Program-made: the position numbers and the translations under genes | NCBI RefSeq assembly: GCF_044759095.2 | Contig: NZ_JBIYSM020000031.1 | Location: 1-54,753 of the forward strand | Direction: 5' to 3' | Source: JBIYSM02 sp044759095 | GTDB taxonomy: Bacteria; Bacillota; Bacilli; Brevibacillales; Brevibacillaceae | Length of the DNA stretch: 54,753 nucleotides | Notes under the pieces: generated by a model | What the model saw: the letters and a program-made list of their open reading frames with translations, nothing else | What the model was told of the DNA's origin: nothing | The model's database searches: none | Shown here: piece after piece, positions 41,591 to 49,592 of the stretch | Layout: every line of letters begins with the position of its first letter | How positions within the stretch are numbered: position 1 is the first letter of the stretch

Positions 41591-42217
41591 TTACCTGTCC
41601 TCCATTGCCAGCTTAAGGCCCATCGCGATCAGCAACGTGCCGGTGATTCCTTGAAACGTCTTCTGCGTGGCTGGCTTGTGAAACATCGTCCGCATCGCAT
41701 CAATCAGCCAAATGTAAAGGGTCAGCCAGAGCAGGCCTAAAACGGCGTAGGTAAAACCCATCAGGAAAATTTGTGAAAACGTATTTTCTGCCGGATTGAC
41801 GAACTGAGGCAAGAAGGTCAAAAAGAACACGGCGACTTTGGGATTGAGAACGTTGGACAACAGCCCCTGCCGAAAGCCGGATGGGGCATTCTGCGTTTCG
41901 TTCTTGTTTCCCGTTGGATCTGCTTGATGACGCCCCTTTCGCAGTGAGATGAGCGACTGAACCCCCAAAAAGACGAGATAGCACGCCCCGATGTATTTGA
42001 CGATTTCAAATAACAGGGCGGATTGGGCAATGATGGCGGAAATCCCCAGCGCTGCCGCCAGCATGTGCACCAAAACTCCTGCCGTAATACCGAAAACGGC
42101 AGCCATTCCTCCCTTTTTTCCATGAGACAGCGTATTTTTGGTCACGAGCGCCACATCCGCTCCCGGCGTAATGATCAAAGCAAGCGACATCAACACAAAT
42201 ACGGTATAGCCTTCCAT
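41591..42217 (-). CDS. LysE/RhtB-family amino acid exporter
   Basis: A 208-residue membrane protein with about six helices and the LysE signature ALIITPGADVALVTKNTLSHGKKGGM at the N-terminus (read in two parts), plus FRQGLLSNVLNPKVAVFFLTFLPQF near 115. It exports amino acids or homoserine-lactone-like compounds; substrate unknown. ATG start with GGGAG upstream. It meets the uppP stop with no intergenic base, so the convergent transcripts must overlap. Confidence 0.9.
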   Translation of the reverse strand: MEGYTVFVLMSLALIITPGADVALVTKNTLSHGKKGGMAAVFGITAGVLVHMLAAALGISAIIAQSALLFEIVKYIGACYLVFLGVQSLISLRKGRHQADPTGNKNETQNAPSGFRQGLLSNVLNPKVAVFFLTFLPQFVNPAENTFSQIFLMGFTYAVLGLLWLTLYIWLIDAMRTMFHKPATQKTFQGITGTLLIAMGLKLAMEDR

Positions 42218-42284
42218 CTCCGATCTCCCTCACTTCTTTTTCTGTGTGTCATTTCCTTTCATAGGTTATCAGATTTTTCCATAG

Positions 42285-42318
42285 GAAAAAACCCAGCAAG
42301 CCTAAAAACCGGCTGGGT
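42285..42318 (-). terminator. Rho-independent terminator
   Basis: ACCCAGC and GCTGGGT form the stem, followed by TTTTTTCC on the minus strand. It ends the gene at 42338-42547. Confidence 0.85.
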
Positions 42319-42337
42319 GTGCGCCTTTCGGGTCGAT

Positions 42338-42547
42338 TTACCGAATTTTCTCCCTGTCGCTCGCGTATCGTCTGGCCGCCAGTTTCGCAACCAAAAACAC
42401 GATCCCGTAGAAGGCAGTCGCCAAAAGCGATGTGGCCAGCCAGGTATCGGTTCCCAGCAGAAGGTACAGCAAAGCGTGTCCGGCAAAAATGCCAATAAGC
42501 CATACGAGGATGTTCATCCGATTGATAAACGTGAGTAAATTTCGCAA
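42338..42547 (-). CDS. Small membrane protein
   Basis: A 69-residue protein with two hydrophobic helices (ILVWLIGIFAGHALLYLLLG and LLATAFYGIVFLVAKLAA) and a basic C-terminus. The start is TTG with a very good GGAGGTGA 7 bases upstream, and a terminator follows, so it is a real gene. No family recognised. Confidence 0.65.
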   Translation of the reverse strand: MRNLLTFINRMNILVWLIGIFAGHALLYLLLGTDTWLATSLLATAFYGIVFLVAKLAARRYASDREKIR

Positions 42548-42605
42548 AAACGGTCACCTCCGCAAAAATCAACACTATGATTGTTATTGCCATTGTGAAG
42601 GCAAG

Positions 42606-42953
42606 TTATCCCTGATTCCACTTGTCGGTCTGCACAGCAAAACCCGCTCGCTCCAGAATTTCCGCCAGCACGTCCAGAGGGGTATTGGCCACCTGGGTAA
42701 ATATCTTTTTGGTGTAGAGGTGTGTCACGTAAGGAAAGTCTTCCTCCAGTTGGGCCCGAAGTTTTTTGCCGCTGTAATCTTCGTCCGTGAACACAAATGT
42801 CTCGGCTGCCTGTTCGATTTTTTCCGCCAGCTGCTGTGCTTTTTCGGCGCTGTATGAACCATTCGTGCAATAGATGGATACCGGTTCGGCCAGAACCTGA
42901 AGTAACCGCTGTTTATCCGTTTTGCCCTCGACGATGATAATGCGTTCTTCCAT
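42606..42953 (-). CDS. yusF: TOPRIM-domain protein (YusF-like)
   Basis: A 115-residue stand-alone TOPRIM domain. The catalytic Glu is in IIIVEGKTDKQRL and the acidic DxD pair in VFTDEDYSGKKLR; a His follows in VTHLYTKK. This arrangement resembles RNase M5 and Bacillus YusF, so nucleic-acid cleavage is possible but not shown. ATG 42953 follows GGGGGGG; the upstream in-frame start at 42983 lacks a site. Confidence 0.85.
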   Translation of the reverse strand: MEERIIIVEGKTDKQRLLQVLAEPVSIYCTNGSYSAEKAQQLAEKIEQAAETFVFTDEDYSGKKLRAQLEEDFPYVTHLYTKKIFTQVANTPLDVLAEILERAGFAVQTDKWNQG

Positions 42954-43123
42954 CGGTTCCCCCCCTTGGTGGCGATGCTGCATCGATTTGCTTTCCTTTT
43001 AGTATAACGAAGCGGACCCGTTCGAATGAACCGCATCGATGACTTGCAAAAAATGGCTGTTTATCCTTGCAGCATGGACGGAAACGTAAGGATATCACAG
43101 CACCGAAAGGAGCGAAAGCGTTC

Positions 43124-43264
43124 ATGGCAAAGTGGAAAAGCGCAAAAAACCTGAATCAAAAAGGGCTCGCCGTAACCGGACTGACCAGCAGCACCGTTGC
43201 AGACGACACCCACACGGAATCCAATCAAGGTTCATCCCATAAGCAGCAAAAGAACCAACGCTGA
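43124..43264 (+). CDS. Small hydrophilic protein
   Basis: A 46-residue protein starting MAKWKSAKNLNQKG and rich in Thr, Ser, Gln, Asn and Lys, with no hydrophobic core. Such small Gln/Lys-rich proteins are often spore-associated, but I recognise no family. AAAGGAG stands 11 bases before the ATG and a terminator-like hairpin follows at 43276. Confidence 0.55.
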   Translation: MAKWKSAKNLNQKGLAVTGLTSSTVADDTHTESNQGSSHKQQKNQR

Positions 43265-43275
43265 TTTATCATCAT

Positions 43276-43310
43276 ACAGGAAACCTTTTGTCAAGGCTTC
43301 CTGTTTACTT
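43276..43310 (+). terminator. Rho-independent terminator
   Basis: ACAGGAA-ACCTT and AAGG-CTTCCTGT pair around a short loop, followed by TTACTTT, 12 bases after the small gene. Confidence 0.7.
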
Positions 43311-43384
43311 TCCAACTGGTTCCTGCTATTCTGATAAAAATCTTTTTTCAGATTGTTATTGGATCGAACAGGGAGTTGTCATTC

Positions 43385-44635
43385 GTGGAACCGTCTTTAT
43401 GGAAAAATCGCTCGTTTCTGCTTCTGTGGATGGCACAGGTCACGGCCAACATCGGTGACCAGTTTTACGGTATTGCCTTGCTCTGGTATTTGCTGCAAAA
43501 GACGAAATCGGCTTCAGCCCTAAGTCTGATTGCGATCCCGGAGATGATTGCCGGGTTCCTGTTTTATCTGATAGGGGGCGTGCTGGCTGACCGCTACAGT
43601 CCCCGAACCTTGATGGTGAGCGCGGACGCTGCGCGTATCGTCATCGTGGTAATGGTTGGGCTGATGGTTGCGTCCGGTGTAGATGAGTTCTCCTTTTTCC
43701 TGACAGCCCAGTTTTTCATCGGGGTATTCTCCACCCTCTTCCACCCGTCCAAAACGGTCGCGCTAAAAGCGGTAGTGCCGATAGAACAGCTTAGCCGAGC
43801 CAACGCGATCCTCGACACGACGTTTCGCACCATTCGCATCCTCGCCCCCATGACGATCGGTCTGCTTGCCGCAGTTGTCCCCATTGCCAGCCTGTTTTTC
43901 GTGAACGCTGCCAGCTATCTGCTGTCCGCCTGTTTTGTCTACGCGATCGGAAAAGCGCTCCTGAATGGCCACGCGGCCGGAGGCACCCGGATGACAGCAG
44001 GACAGTACTGGCGTGACATCGGCTCTGCGGTTCGCGAGTTGACACACAACCGGCTGCTGTTTTACATCCTTCTGTTCAGCAATATGGGCTTTATCGTCTG
44101 GCAGGTATGCTGGAGCGTCGGTTTACCCGTCCTTGCTGATACGATGGGAAAAGGCGACGCCGGCATGCTTGGTGTGCTGGTTGGATGCTACGGAGCGGGC
44201 AACCTGCTGGGCAGCCTGTACATGGCCAGACTGACATACCACCGCCACCTGTTCGTCATCCTGATGGGCTGGCTGATTCAGTCGGCCGGATTCATCTCCA
44301 TGGCGTTGAGTCAGGAGGTTGCCTGGATTGTCTACCTTTCTGCAGCAATTGCCGGGGTGGGAGGTCCGCTGATTGGCATCCCAACCGTTACCGCCATCCA
44401 GACCAAAGTCGCCGATTCCAACACGGGAAAGGTTTACGCGCTCAACATGCTGCTGTTCACGTTCTTTTCCGTGATGTCCAGCAGCATGGGAGCCCTCTGG
44501 TTGGGCAGTTGGGCGGTACACCACCTTTTTCTGGTGAGCGGACTGTTCCTGGCGGCGATGATTGCCTTCGGACTCTTTCTGGAGCGAAAGGAACGACAAC
44601 AACATCATCAACAAAGCCAGCTTCCCTCTGTCTAA
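43385..44635 (+). CDS. MFS transporter (EntS-like exporter)
   Basis: A 416-residue membrane protein with about twelve helices, starting after the cytoplasmic EPSLWKNRSF. Motifs include IGGVLADRYSPRTLMVSADA (motif A) and VLVGCYGAGNLLGSLYMARL. It is in the MFS group of siderophore/macrolide exporters; substrate unknown. GTG 43385 has AGGGAG 9 bases upstream. Its end lies inside the terminator hairpin. Confidence 0.88.
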   Translation: MEPSLWKNRSFLLLWMAQVTANIGDQFYGIALLWYLLQKTKSASALSLIAIPEMIAGFLFYLIGGVLADRYSPRTLMVSADAARIVIVVMVGLMVASGVDEFSFFLTAQFFIGVFSTLFHPSKTVALKAVVPIEQLSRANAILDTTFRTIRILAPMTIGLLAAVVPIASLFFVNAASYLLSACFVYAIGKALLNGHAAGGTRMTAGQYWRDIGSAVRELTHNRLLFYILLFSNMGFIVWQVCWSVGLPVLADTMGKGDAGMLGVLVGCYGAGNLLGSLYMARLTYHRHLFVILMGWLIQSAGFISMALSQEVAWIVYLSAAIAGVGGPLIGIPTVTAIQTKVADSNTGKVYALNMLLFTFFSVMSSSMGALWLGSWAVHHLFLVSGLFLAAMIAFGLFLERKERQQHHQQSQLPSV

Positions 44636-44655
44636 TGCAGAGGAGCTGGCTTTTT
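44613..44655 (+). terminator. Terminator overlapping the MFS stop
   Basis: AAAGCCAGCT and AGCTGGCTTTTT form the outer stem and CCCTCTG / CAGAGG the inner one. The TAA stop lies in the loop. Confidence 0.88.
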
Positions 44656-44687
44656 GCATCCATCAACAAAATTTTTTGAAAAATGAA

Positions 44688-44717
44688 TTGCACTTTTCTT
44701 TATATATGTCATATAAT
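44688..44717 (+). promoter_or_regulatory. Promoter of the ammonium transporter operon
   Basis: TTGCAC (44688-44693) and TATAAT (44712-44717) are 18 bases apart. The -10 lies inside the first GlnR/TnrA box. Confidence 0.75.
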
Positions 44718-44752
44718 CTGACATATATAAATTTATGTTAGATTATCTAACA
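44707..44752. promoter_or_regulatory. Two GlnR/TnrA boxes
   Basis: TGTCATATAATCTGACA (44707-44723) and TGTTAGATTATCTAACA (44736-44752) both match TGTNA-N7-TNACA perfectly, 29 bases apart (start to start). One covers the -10, the other the transcribed start. This arrangement predicts repression by GlnR in nitrogen excess; activation by TnrA usually uses a site upstream of -35, so here repression fits better. Confidence 0.93.
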
Positions 44753-44770
44753 TGCAAAGGAGTGGATCGT

Positions 44771-46111
44771 ATGGAACCAGCGCTTGCACAAATCACGTCA
44801 GCGGTTGACGCCACCTGGGTCATGGTGGCCGCCATTCTGGTGGTCTTCATGCAGGCCGGCTTCATTCTGCTGGAAGCGGGCTCTACCCGAATGAAAAATG
44901 CAGGCCATGTAGCAGGCAAGACCGTCCTCACTTTCGGTATCTGCGCTTTGACGTTCTGGGCACTGGGTTTTGGACTTACCTTCGGAAACGGCAACCCGTT
45001 TATCGGGCTGACCGGATTCTTCTTCGACGGAACGGAGGAGACAGCGGCGACCGCCTATGAATCCCTCTCCTTTGCCAAAATTCCGGTCGGGATCAAGTTT
45101 CTGTTTCAACTTGCTTTTGCCGGCGTTTCCCTGGCGATCGCCTGGGGCGGTTTCGCCGAGCGGGCAAAGCTTTCCGTTTACTTCGTCTTTGGCGTGCTCT
45201 TCACCGTCTTGATCTATCCGGTAATCGGCCACTGGATCTGGGGCGGAGGCTGGCTGGCTGGACACGGAAAACAGGACTTTGCCGGTTCAACCGTGGTTCA
45301 CCTGACGGGAGCAACGGCCGCTCTGGTGGCAACCATCATGCTGAAGCCGCGCATCGGCAAATACAACAAGGACGGAAGCTCCAACCTCATCCCCGGTCAC
45401 AATCAGGTGTATACCACGCTCGGCGTCATGATTCTGTGGATCGGCTGGTTCGGCTTTAACGCAGGATCGACATTCGGCTCCGTGTCAGGTCTGTTCGGCC
45501 ATGTGGCTCTAACCACCAACCTGGCGGCTGCAGCCGGCGCCGTGGCAACGCTGCTCATCTCCTGGGCTGTGATGGGGAAGGCAGACATCCCGAGCATGCT
45601 GAACGGCGTTCTCGCAGCATTGGTGGCAATAACCGCTTCCTGCGCTTTCGTCGATCCGTGGGCATCCATCGTAATTGGTGCTGTGTCAGGTATTCTTACA
45701 TTCTTTACTTCCATCTGGTTCGATCGGATGGGTGTTGATGATCCGCTTTGCGCCTTTTCTGTTCACGGCATCGCCGGTATCTGGGGAACGCTGTCCAACG
45801 GCTTCTTCGCTACCCCTGCCCTGGTAGAAAAAGTGGGCATCGGTCAGCCGGGATTGCTTTATGGGGGCGGATTCCATCAGCTCGGTGTGCAAGCGTTAGG
45901 TGTATTCAGCTCCCTGATTTATGTGCTGGTCGTCTCTTACATCATCCTCGCCATAATGAAGGCAACGATGGGATTGCGTGTAACGGAGGAAGAAGAGGTG
46001 GTGGGTCTTGATGTCAGCGAACACGGGGGATACGGTTATCCCGAACTTCTCCAACCGGAACGAGTCATCAACGCCAAACGGGAGAGTAGAGCCTATCATT
46101 CTCTCACTTGA
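44771..46111 (+). CDS. amt: Ammonium transporter Amt
   Basis: A 446-residue membrane channel with eleven predicted helices. Signatures are QAGFILLEAGSTRMKNAGHV, DFAGSTVVHLTGATAALVAT, LGVMILWIGWFGFNAGSTF and DDPLCAFSVHGIAGIWGTLS, which contain the twin His of the pore and the phenylalanine gate regions. It takes up ammonium. ATG 44771 follows AAGGAG. No glnK (PII) gene is linked, unusual for amt; instead DUF294 and exonuclease genes follow. Confidence 0.95.
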   Translation: MEPALAQITSAVDATWVMVAAILVVFMQAGFILLEAGSTRMKNAGHVAGKTVLTFGICALTFWALGFGLTFGNGNPFIGLTGFFFDGTEETAATAYESLSFAKIPVGIKFLFQLAFAGVSLAIAWGGFAERAKLSVYFVFGVLFTVLIYPVIGHWIWGGGWLAGHGKQDFAGSTVVHLTGATAALVATIMLKPRIGKYNKDGSSNLIPGHNQVYTTLGVMILWIGWFGFNAGSTFGSVSGLFGHVALTTNLAAAAGAVATLLISWAVMGKADIPSMLNGVLAALVAITASCAFVDPWASIVIGAVSGILTFFTSIWFDRMGVDDPLCAFSVHGIAGIWGTLSNGFFATPALVEKVGIGQPGLLYGGGFHQLGVQALGVFSSLIYVLVVSYIILAIMKATMGLRVTEEEEVVGLDVSEHGGYGYPELLQPERVINAKRESRAYHSLT

Positions 46112-47171
46112 GCAGAATCAACGGATTGCCAATACAACCAGTTTTCGCGAGTTGTCGTCGCTTCGCCGGGAACTATTGGACATCTCCGGAATCACCCGGC
46201 TGAAGCGGGCCGGAGAGTTGGCTCCATTGGCCGTTTTGGTCAACATGATTCACGATCGGCTTATTCGGCAAAGTGTTGAGCTCTCGGTTCGAAAGCTGGA
46301 AGAGTTGGGACTGGGGAGACCACCCGTCCCCTACGCTTTTCTGTTATTCGGAAGCGGTGGGCGGCAGGAGCAGGCGCTTGTCAGCGACCAGGACAACGGC
46401 CTGGTTTACCAGCTGCCCCCTCATCTCAACAAGGGAGAACGGGAAGAGGTGCACAAATACTTCCACCTGTTTGGCGCCTCCATCGTCCAGGGGCTGGAGG
46501 AGGCGGGATACCCGCCCTGCCACGGTAATGTTACCTGTGTCCACAACCGCTGGCGCGGAAGCATCGAGCAATGGATCGCACTGTATGACGACTGGCGCAA
46601 CAATCCCACATGGGAAAACGCCCGCTATCTGCTTCTTGCCGGGGATGCACGGGTCTTAACTGGAGATGCTTCCATCTTCGCGCCCGTCGAAGCACACTAT
46701 TATCAGCAGTTGATAAACAACCCGCTGCTGCTGTCGCGTCTGGCAAGCAACACGCTATACCACCGCGTCCCTCTCGGCTGGTTCGGACGTATCACCACCG
46801 AGGTACAGGGTCGGTATCGAGGGGCCATCAACCTGAAAAACGGCGTGTACCTCCCCTTTGTCAACTGTGTCCGACACTACGCCCTTGCCTGCGGCGTCCG
46901 CGCGACGACTACACTGGAAAGGGCAGCGGCGCTGCGGGAGAAGGGAATCTGGCCGGAAGAATTCAGCCGATCAGTCGAACACCACTTCCGCCAGCTGTTG
47001 GGACTGCGGCTTTTGCCGCCGCTGCACTGGCAAGATGAACAGTATCTCAGCAACAGCTATATCAAACTGTCCGAACTCCCCAAAGAAACGCTCTCCACGA
47101 TCAAAGCAGCGATGAAACTGGCCCTGCTTCTGCAGAAAATGACAGCCAAACTGCCTCACGGTAACTTGTAA
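46011..47171 (+). CDS. DUF294 nucleotidyltransferase (GlnD-like)
   Basis: A 386-residue cytoplasmic protein. A helical N-terminus (about 40-105) precedes the nucleotidyltransferase core with FLLFGSGGRQEQALVSDQDN near 123, the GS-x-R and DxD metal site of the GlnD/DUF294 group. The C-terminal DUF294_C domain (about 250-380) is helical. The CBS and cyclic-nucleotide domains that usually come first in this family are absent. ATG 46011 lies 101 bases inside amt with a GGTGGTGGG upstream, so translation is probably coupled. It may modify a nitrogen regulator, replacing PII control; the target is unknown. Confidence 0.82.
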   Translation: MSANTGDTVIPNFSNRNESSTPNGRVEPIILSLEQNQRIANTTSFRELSSLRRELLDISGITRLKRAGELAPLAVLVNMIHDRLIRQSVELSVRKLEELGLGRPPVPYAFLLFGSGGRQEQALVSDQDNGLVYQLPPHLNKGEREEVHKYFHLFGASIVQGLEEAGYPPCHGNVTCVHNRWRGSIEQWIALYDDWRNNPTWENARYLLLAGDARVLTGDASIFAPVEAHYYQQLINNPLLLSRLASNTLYHRVPLGWFGRITTEVQGRYRGAINLKNGVYLPFVNCVRHYALACGVRATTTLERAAALREKGIWPEEFSRSVEHHFRQLLGLRLLPPLHWQDEQYLSNSYIKLSELPKETLSTIKAAMKLALLLQKMTAKLPHGNL

Positions 47172-47186
47172 GCGAGGAGAGGAGCC

Positions 47187-47924
47187 ATGAAACCATCGCG
47201 AAATCCCTTTCACCGATTGTGGAACTTCAGCCGGGACGCAGGGCTGCCCAGCACACTTTCGTCTCCGGGTACAACCGCTGATCCCCGTCAGCTCGCCTTT
47301 CTTCGGTCGATGAAGAAGGATCTGCTCCAGCAGAACAGTGGGACCATTCCGCTGCAGAAGCTGGAAGTGGTGGTGGTGGACCTGGAGACTACCGGATTTT
47401 ATCCTGACCATGGGGACGAGATCCTCTCCATCGGGGCAGTTGCCATGAGAGGAAGCGAGGTACTCCAGGGAGAATCATTTTACAGTCTGGTTAATCCCAG
47501 ACGAGGCATTCCCGAACATATCGCTTCTTTAACCGGAATCAAGCCTGGAATGGCAGAGGGAGCTCCCGAACTGATCGTCGTCCTCTCCCGCTTCTTCCAA
47601 TTCGTCGGGAACCGCCTGCTTGTCGCCCATCACTCCCGGCATGAACGCGAATTTTTACGGGCAGCTCTGTGGAAAACGAGCCGCGCCAAATTTACCCACC
47701 GCCTGCTGGACACGATGCTGTTGATTCGCCTGCTGAACGGCCCGCTCGGCAACACCTCTCTCGACGCCCTGTGTGCGGCCCATCAGATTGAGATATCCAG
47801 GCGCCACCACGCGTATTGCGATGCCTTTGCAGCCGCCGCTCTCTGGGGTATTTACGTGGAGAAGGCGATCCGACAGGGGTACCATGACCTTCAACAGGTT
47901 TACGCAGACATTGGATACAGGTAA
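47187..47924 (+). CDS. DnaQ-like 3'-5' exonuclease
   Basis: A 245-residue DEDDh-family nuclease. Exo I is VVVDLETTGFYPDHGDEILS (near 60), Exo II lies in VAHHSRHEREFL (near 150, with Ser-Arg-His where an Asp is common) and Exo III has HHAYCDAFAAAAL (near 208). The first 50 residues are unmatched. DnaQ-like plus DUF294 genes often occur as a pair in bacteria. It follows the DUF294 gene by 15 bases and a GAGGAGAGG ribosome site. Its substrate is unknown. Confidence 0.85.
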   Translation: MKPSRNPFHRLWNFSRDAGLPSTLSSPGTTADPRQLAFLRSMKKDLLQQNSGTIPLQKLEVVVVDLETTGFYPDHGDEILSIGAVAMRGSEVLQGESFYSLVNPRRGIPEHIASLTGIKPGMAEGAPELIVVLSRFFQFVGNRLLVAHHSRHEREFLRAALWKTSRAKFTHRLLDTMLLIRLLNGPLGNTSLDALCAAHQIEISRRHHAYCDAFAAAALWGIYVEKAIRQGYHDLQQVYADIGYR

Positions 47925-47931
47925 ACCCGTT

Positions 47932-48019
47932 AATAGCCACCTGCCCGGAAATAAAAATCATTCTTCCATTTCGAGCTTCGACCACACCGTACAAAGATAT
48001 TGACCGCTTCAGGATTCAT
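47932..48019 (-). pseudogene. Frameshifted RidA/YjgF-like remnant
   Basis: On the minus strand an ATG at 48019 starts MNPEAV, and after a change of frame the sequence reads YGVVEARNGRMIFISGQVAI, the typical N-terminus of RidA-family proteins. It then runs into the end of the exonuclease gene. Only about 30 of the usual 125 residues remain. The first frame alone also reads on as IFVRCGRSSKW..., so an unrelated decayed gene is possible. Confidence 0.4.
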
Positions 48020-48248
48020 CCTGGAGATGGACTCCAGGTTTGCGGTTCCTTTCTCCCAATCCAATCCGCGCATGATTTTCTGATAGCTGCCTTTGCTTCC
48101 TGCGTGCTGGAGTATATCCGCAATAGACGCAGCACAAGGAAATAAAGAATATCAATGCAGAATCGACATAATCTTCCTCTTTTCGGCAGGGATTTCCGCC
48201 CCTGTAAAGAAATGTACTGTCAACACCATACGGCGGAGGAGATTCAAG
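48020..48248. other. Intergenic region upstream of the radical SAM operon
   Basis: Must contain the promoter of the downstream operon, but I see no convincing -35/-10 pair. The minus strand stays open for about 45 codons (ADILQHAGSKGSYQKI...), perhaps more of the decayed gene next to it. No hairpin terminator for the exonuclease operon is obvious. Confidence 0.35.
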
Positions 48249-49577
48249 ATGAAGATCGTGCTGTTATCTCCCAAGGGACCCTTGTACAAACACAAAACCG
48301 GAATCTTCAAAAAAAATTTGCGAGTCCAACCACTTACCCTCACGACTCTCGCTGCCTACGTTCCCCCTGAATTGAACGCAACGGTCGAGATCTACGACGA
48401 AGGTATCGGTGAGATTGATCTCAACATAGAAGCCGATTTGATCGGAATCACGGCCATAACCGGAACGGCTCCTCGATCGTATGAGCTGTCCGCCCATTTT
48501 CGCAGCCGCGGTATTCCGGTGGTGCTGGGAGGCCCGCACGTCACGCTGATGCCTGAGGAGGCGATACAGCATGCCGATACGATTGTGACAGGTTATGCGG
48601 AGCAGACGTGGCCCCAGCTTCTCCGCGATTTCAAATCAGGCAGGATGAAAAAACGTTACGATATGGCTCCCGATTTTAGCCTGAACGATATTGCAGAGCT
48701 TCCCTTTCCACGACGTGACTTGCTTCCAAAAAACGGCTATCTTACCCAAAATACGTTTGAAGCGACACGCGGCTGTGTCCATAGCTGTGATTTTTGTGTT
48801 GTGCCGGCTGCCTGGGGAACCAAACCGTTTCAGAAGCCGATCGACTATGTTCTTCATGATATCAAACAGATGAACGCGAAGAAATTCGTTTTCTATGATC
48901 TGAATCTGATCGCCGACAAGGAATATGCCAAAGCCTTATTCAGGGAACTGGCAAAGCTTAAAGTAAAATGGTACGGCCTTGCCACAACGTTGATGGGTTA
49001 CGACGACGAGTTGTTGAAGCTGGCGCACGAGAGCGGCTGCAGCGGTCTTTTGCTCGGCTTTGAAAGCGTCTCCCCTGCTGCCTTGCGCGGAACCAACAAA
49101 AACTTCAACTCTCCCGCCAAATTCAAAGAGATTGTTAAAAAACTGCACGACTACAACATCATGGTGATGGGCACCTTCCTCTTTGGCTTGGATCAAGATA
49201 CGAAAGAGACCTTTGAACTGACAGCAGAGTTCGCGATCGATTCCTGCATCGACTTGCCTCGATTCGCCATCGTTACGCCGTTTCCTTCGACCGCTCTCTA
49301 TAAGCGCCTGAAAGCGGAAAACAGAATCTTGACGGAGGATTGGACGCTTTATGACGGGCAGCATGTGGTCTTTCAACCGAAAAACCTGTCCGTCGATGAG
49401 CTGTACCAAGGTCACGAATGGGCATGGAAAAAGGTATACAGCTATCCCAGCATCATGAAGCGGGTGCTTGGCTCAGGCATTCAAATCCCGCTTCAGATTA
49501 CGACGAATATCGGGTATCGCTTTTACGCTTACAATCTGCATAGATTTTATACCTGCAATGCCGGGTACATCGGATAA
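48249..49577 (+). CDS. B12-binding radical SAM protein 1
   Basis: A 442-residue enzyme. The N-terminal cobalamin-binding Rossmann fold (about 1-140) has EIYDEGIGEIDL, DLIGITAITGTAPRSYELS and VVLGGPHVTLMPEEA; there is no DxHxxG His ligand, so B12 would bind base-off. The radical SAM core (about 165-380) has the cluster motif TRGCVHSCDFC (C-x3-C-x2-C). A DUF4070-like C-terminus follows. Class B enzymes of this kind methylate or rearrange unactivated carbons in lipids, tetrapyrroles and antibiotics. ATG 48249 follows GGAGGA. It is the first gene of the five-gene operon. Confidence 0.88.
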   Translation: MKIVLLSPKGPLYKHKTGIFKKNLRVQPLTLTTLAAYVPPELNATVEIYDEGIGEIDLNIEADLIGITAITGTAPRSYELSAHFRSRGIPVVLGGPHVTLMPEEAIQHADTIVTGYAEQTWPQLLRDFKSGRMKKRYDMAPDFSLNDIAELPFPRRDLLPKNGYLTQNTFEATRGCVHSCDFCVVPAAWGTKPFQKPIDYVLHDIKQMNAKKFVFYDLNLIADKEYAKALFRELAKLKVKWYGLATTLMGYDDELLKLAHESGCSGLLLGFESVSPAALRGTNKNFNSPAKFKEIVKKLHDYNIMVMGTFLFGLDQDTKETFELTAEFAIDSCIDLPRFAIVTPFPSTALYKRLKAENRILTEDWTLYDGQHVVFQPKNLSVDELYQGHEWAWKKVYSYPSIMKRVLGSGIQIPLQITTNIGYRFYAYNLHRFYTCNAGYIG

Positions 49578-49592
49578 AGGTGGGACTGCCAG

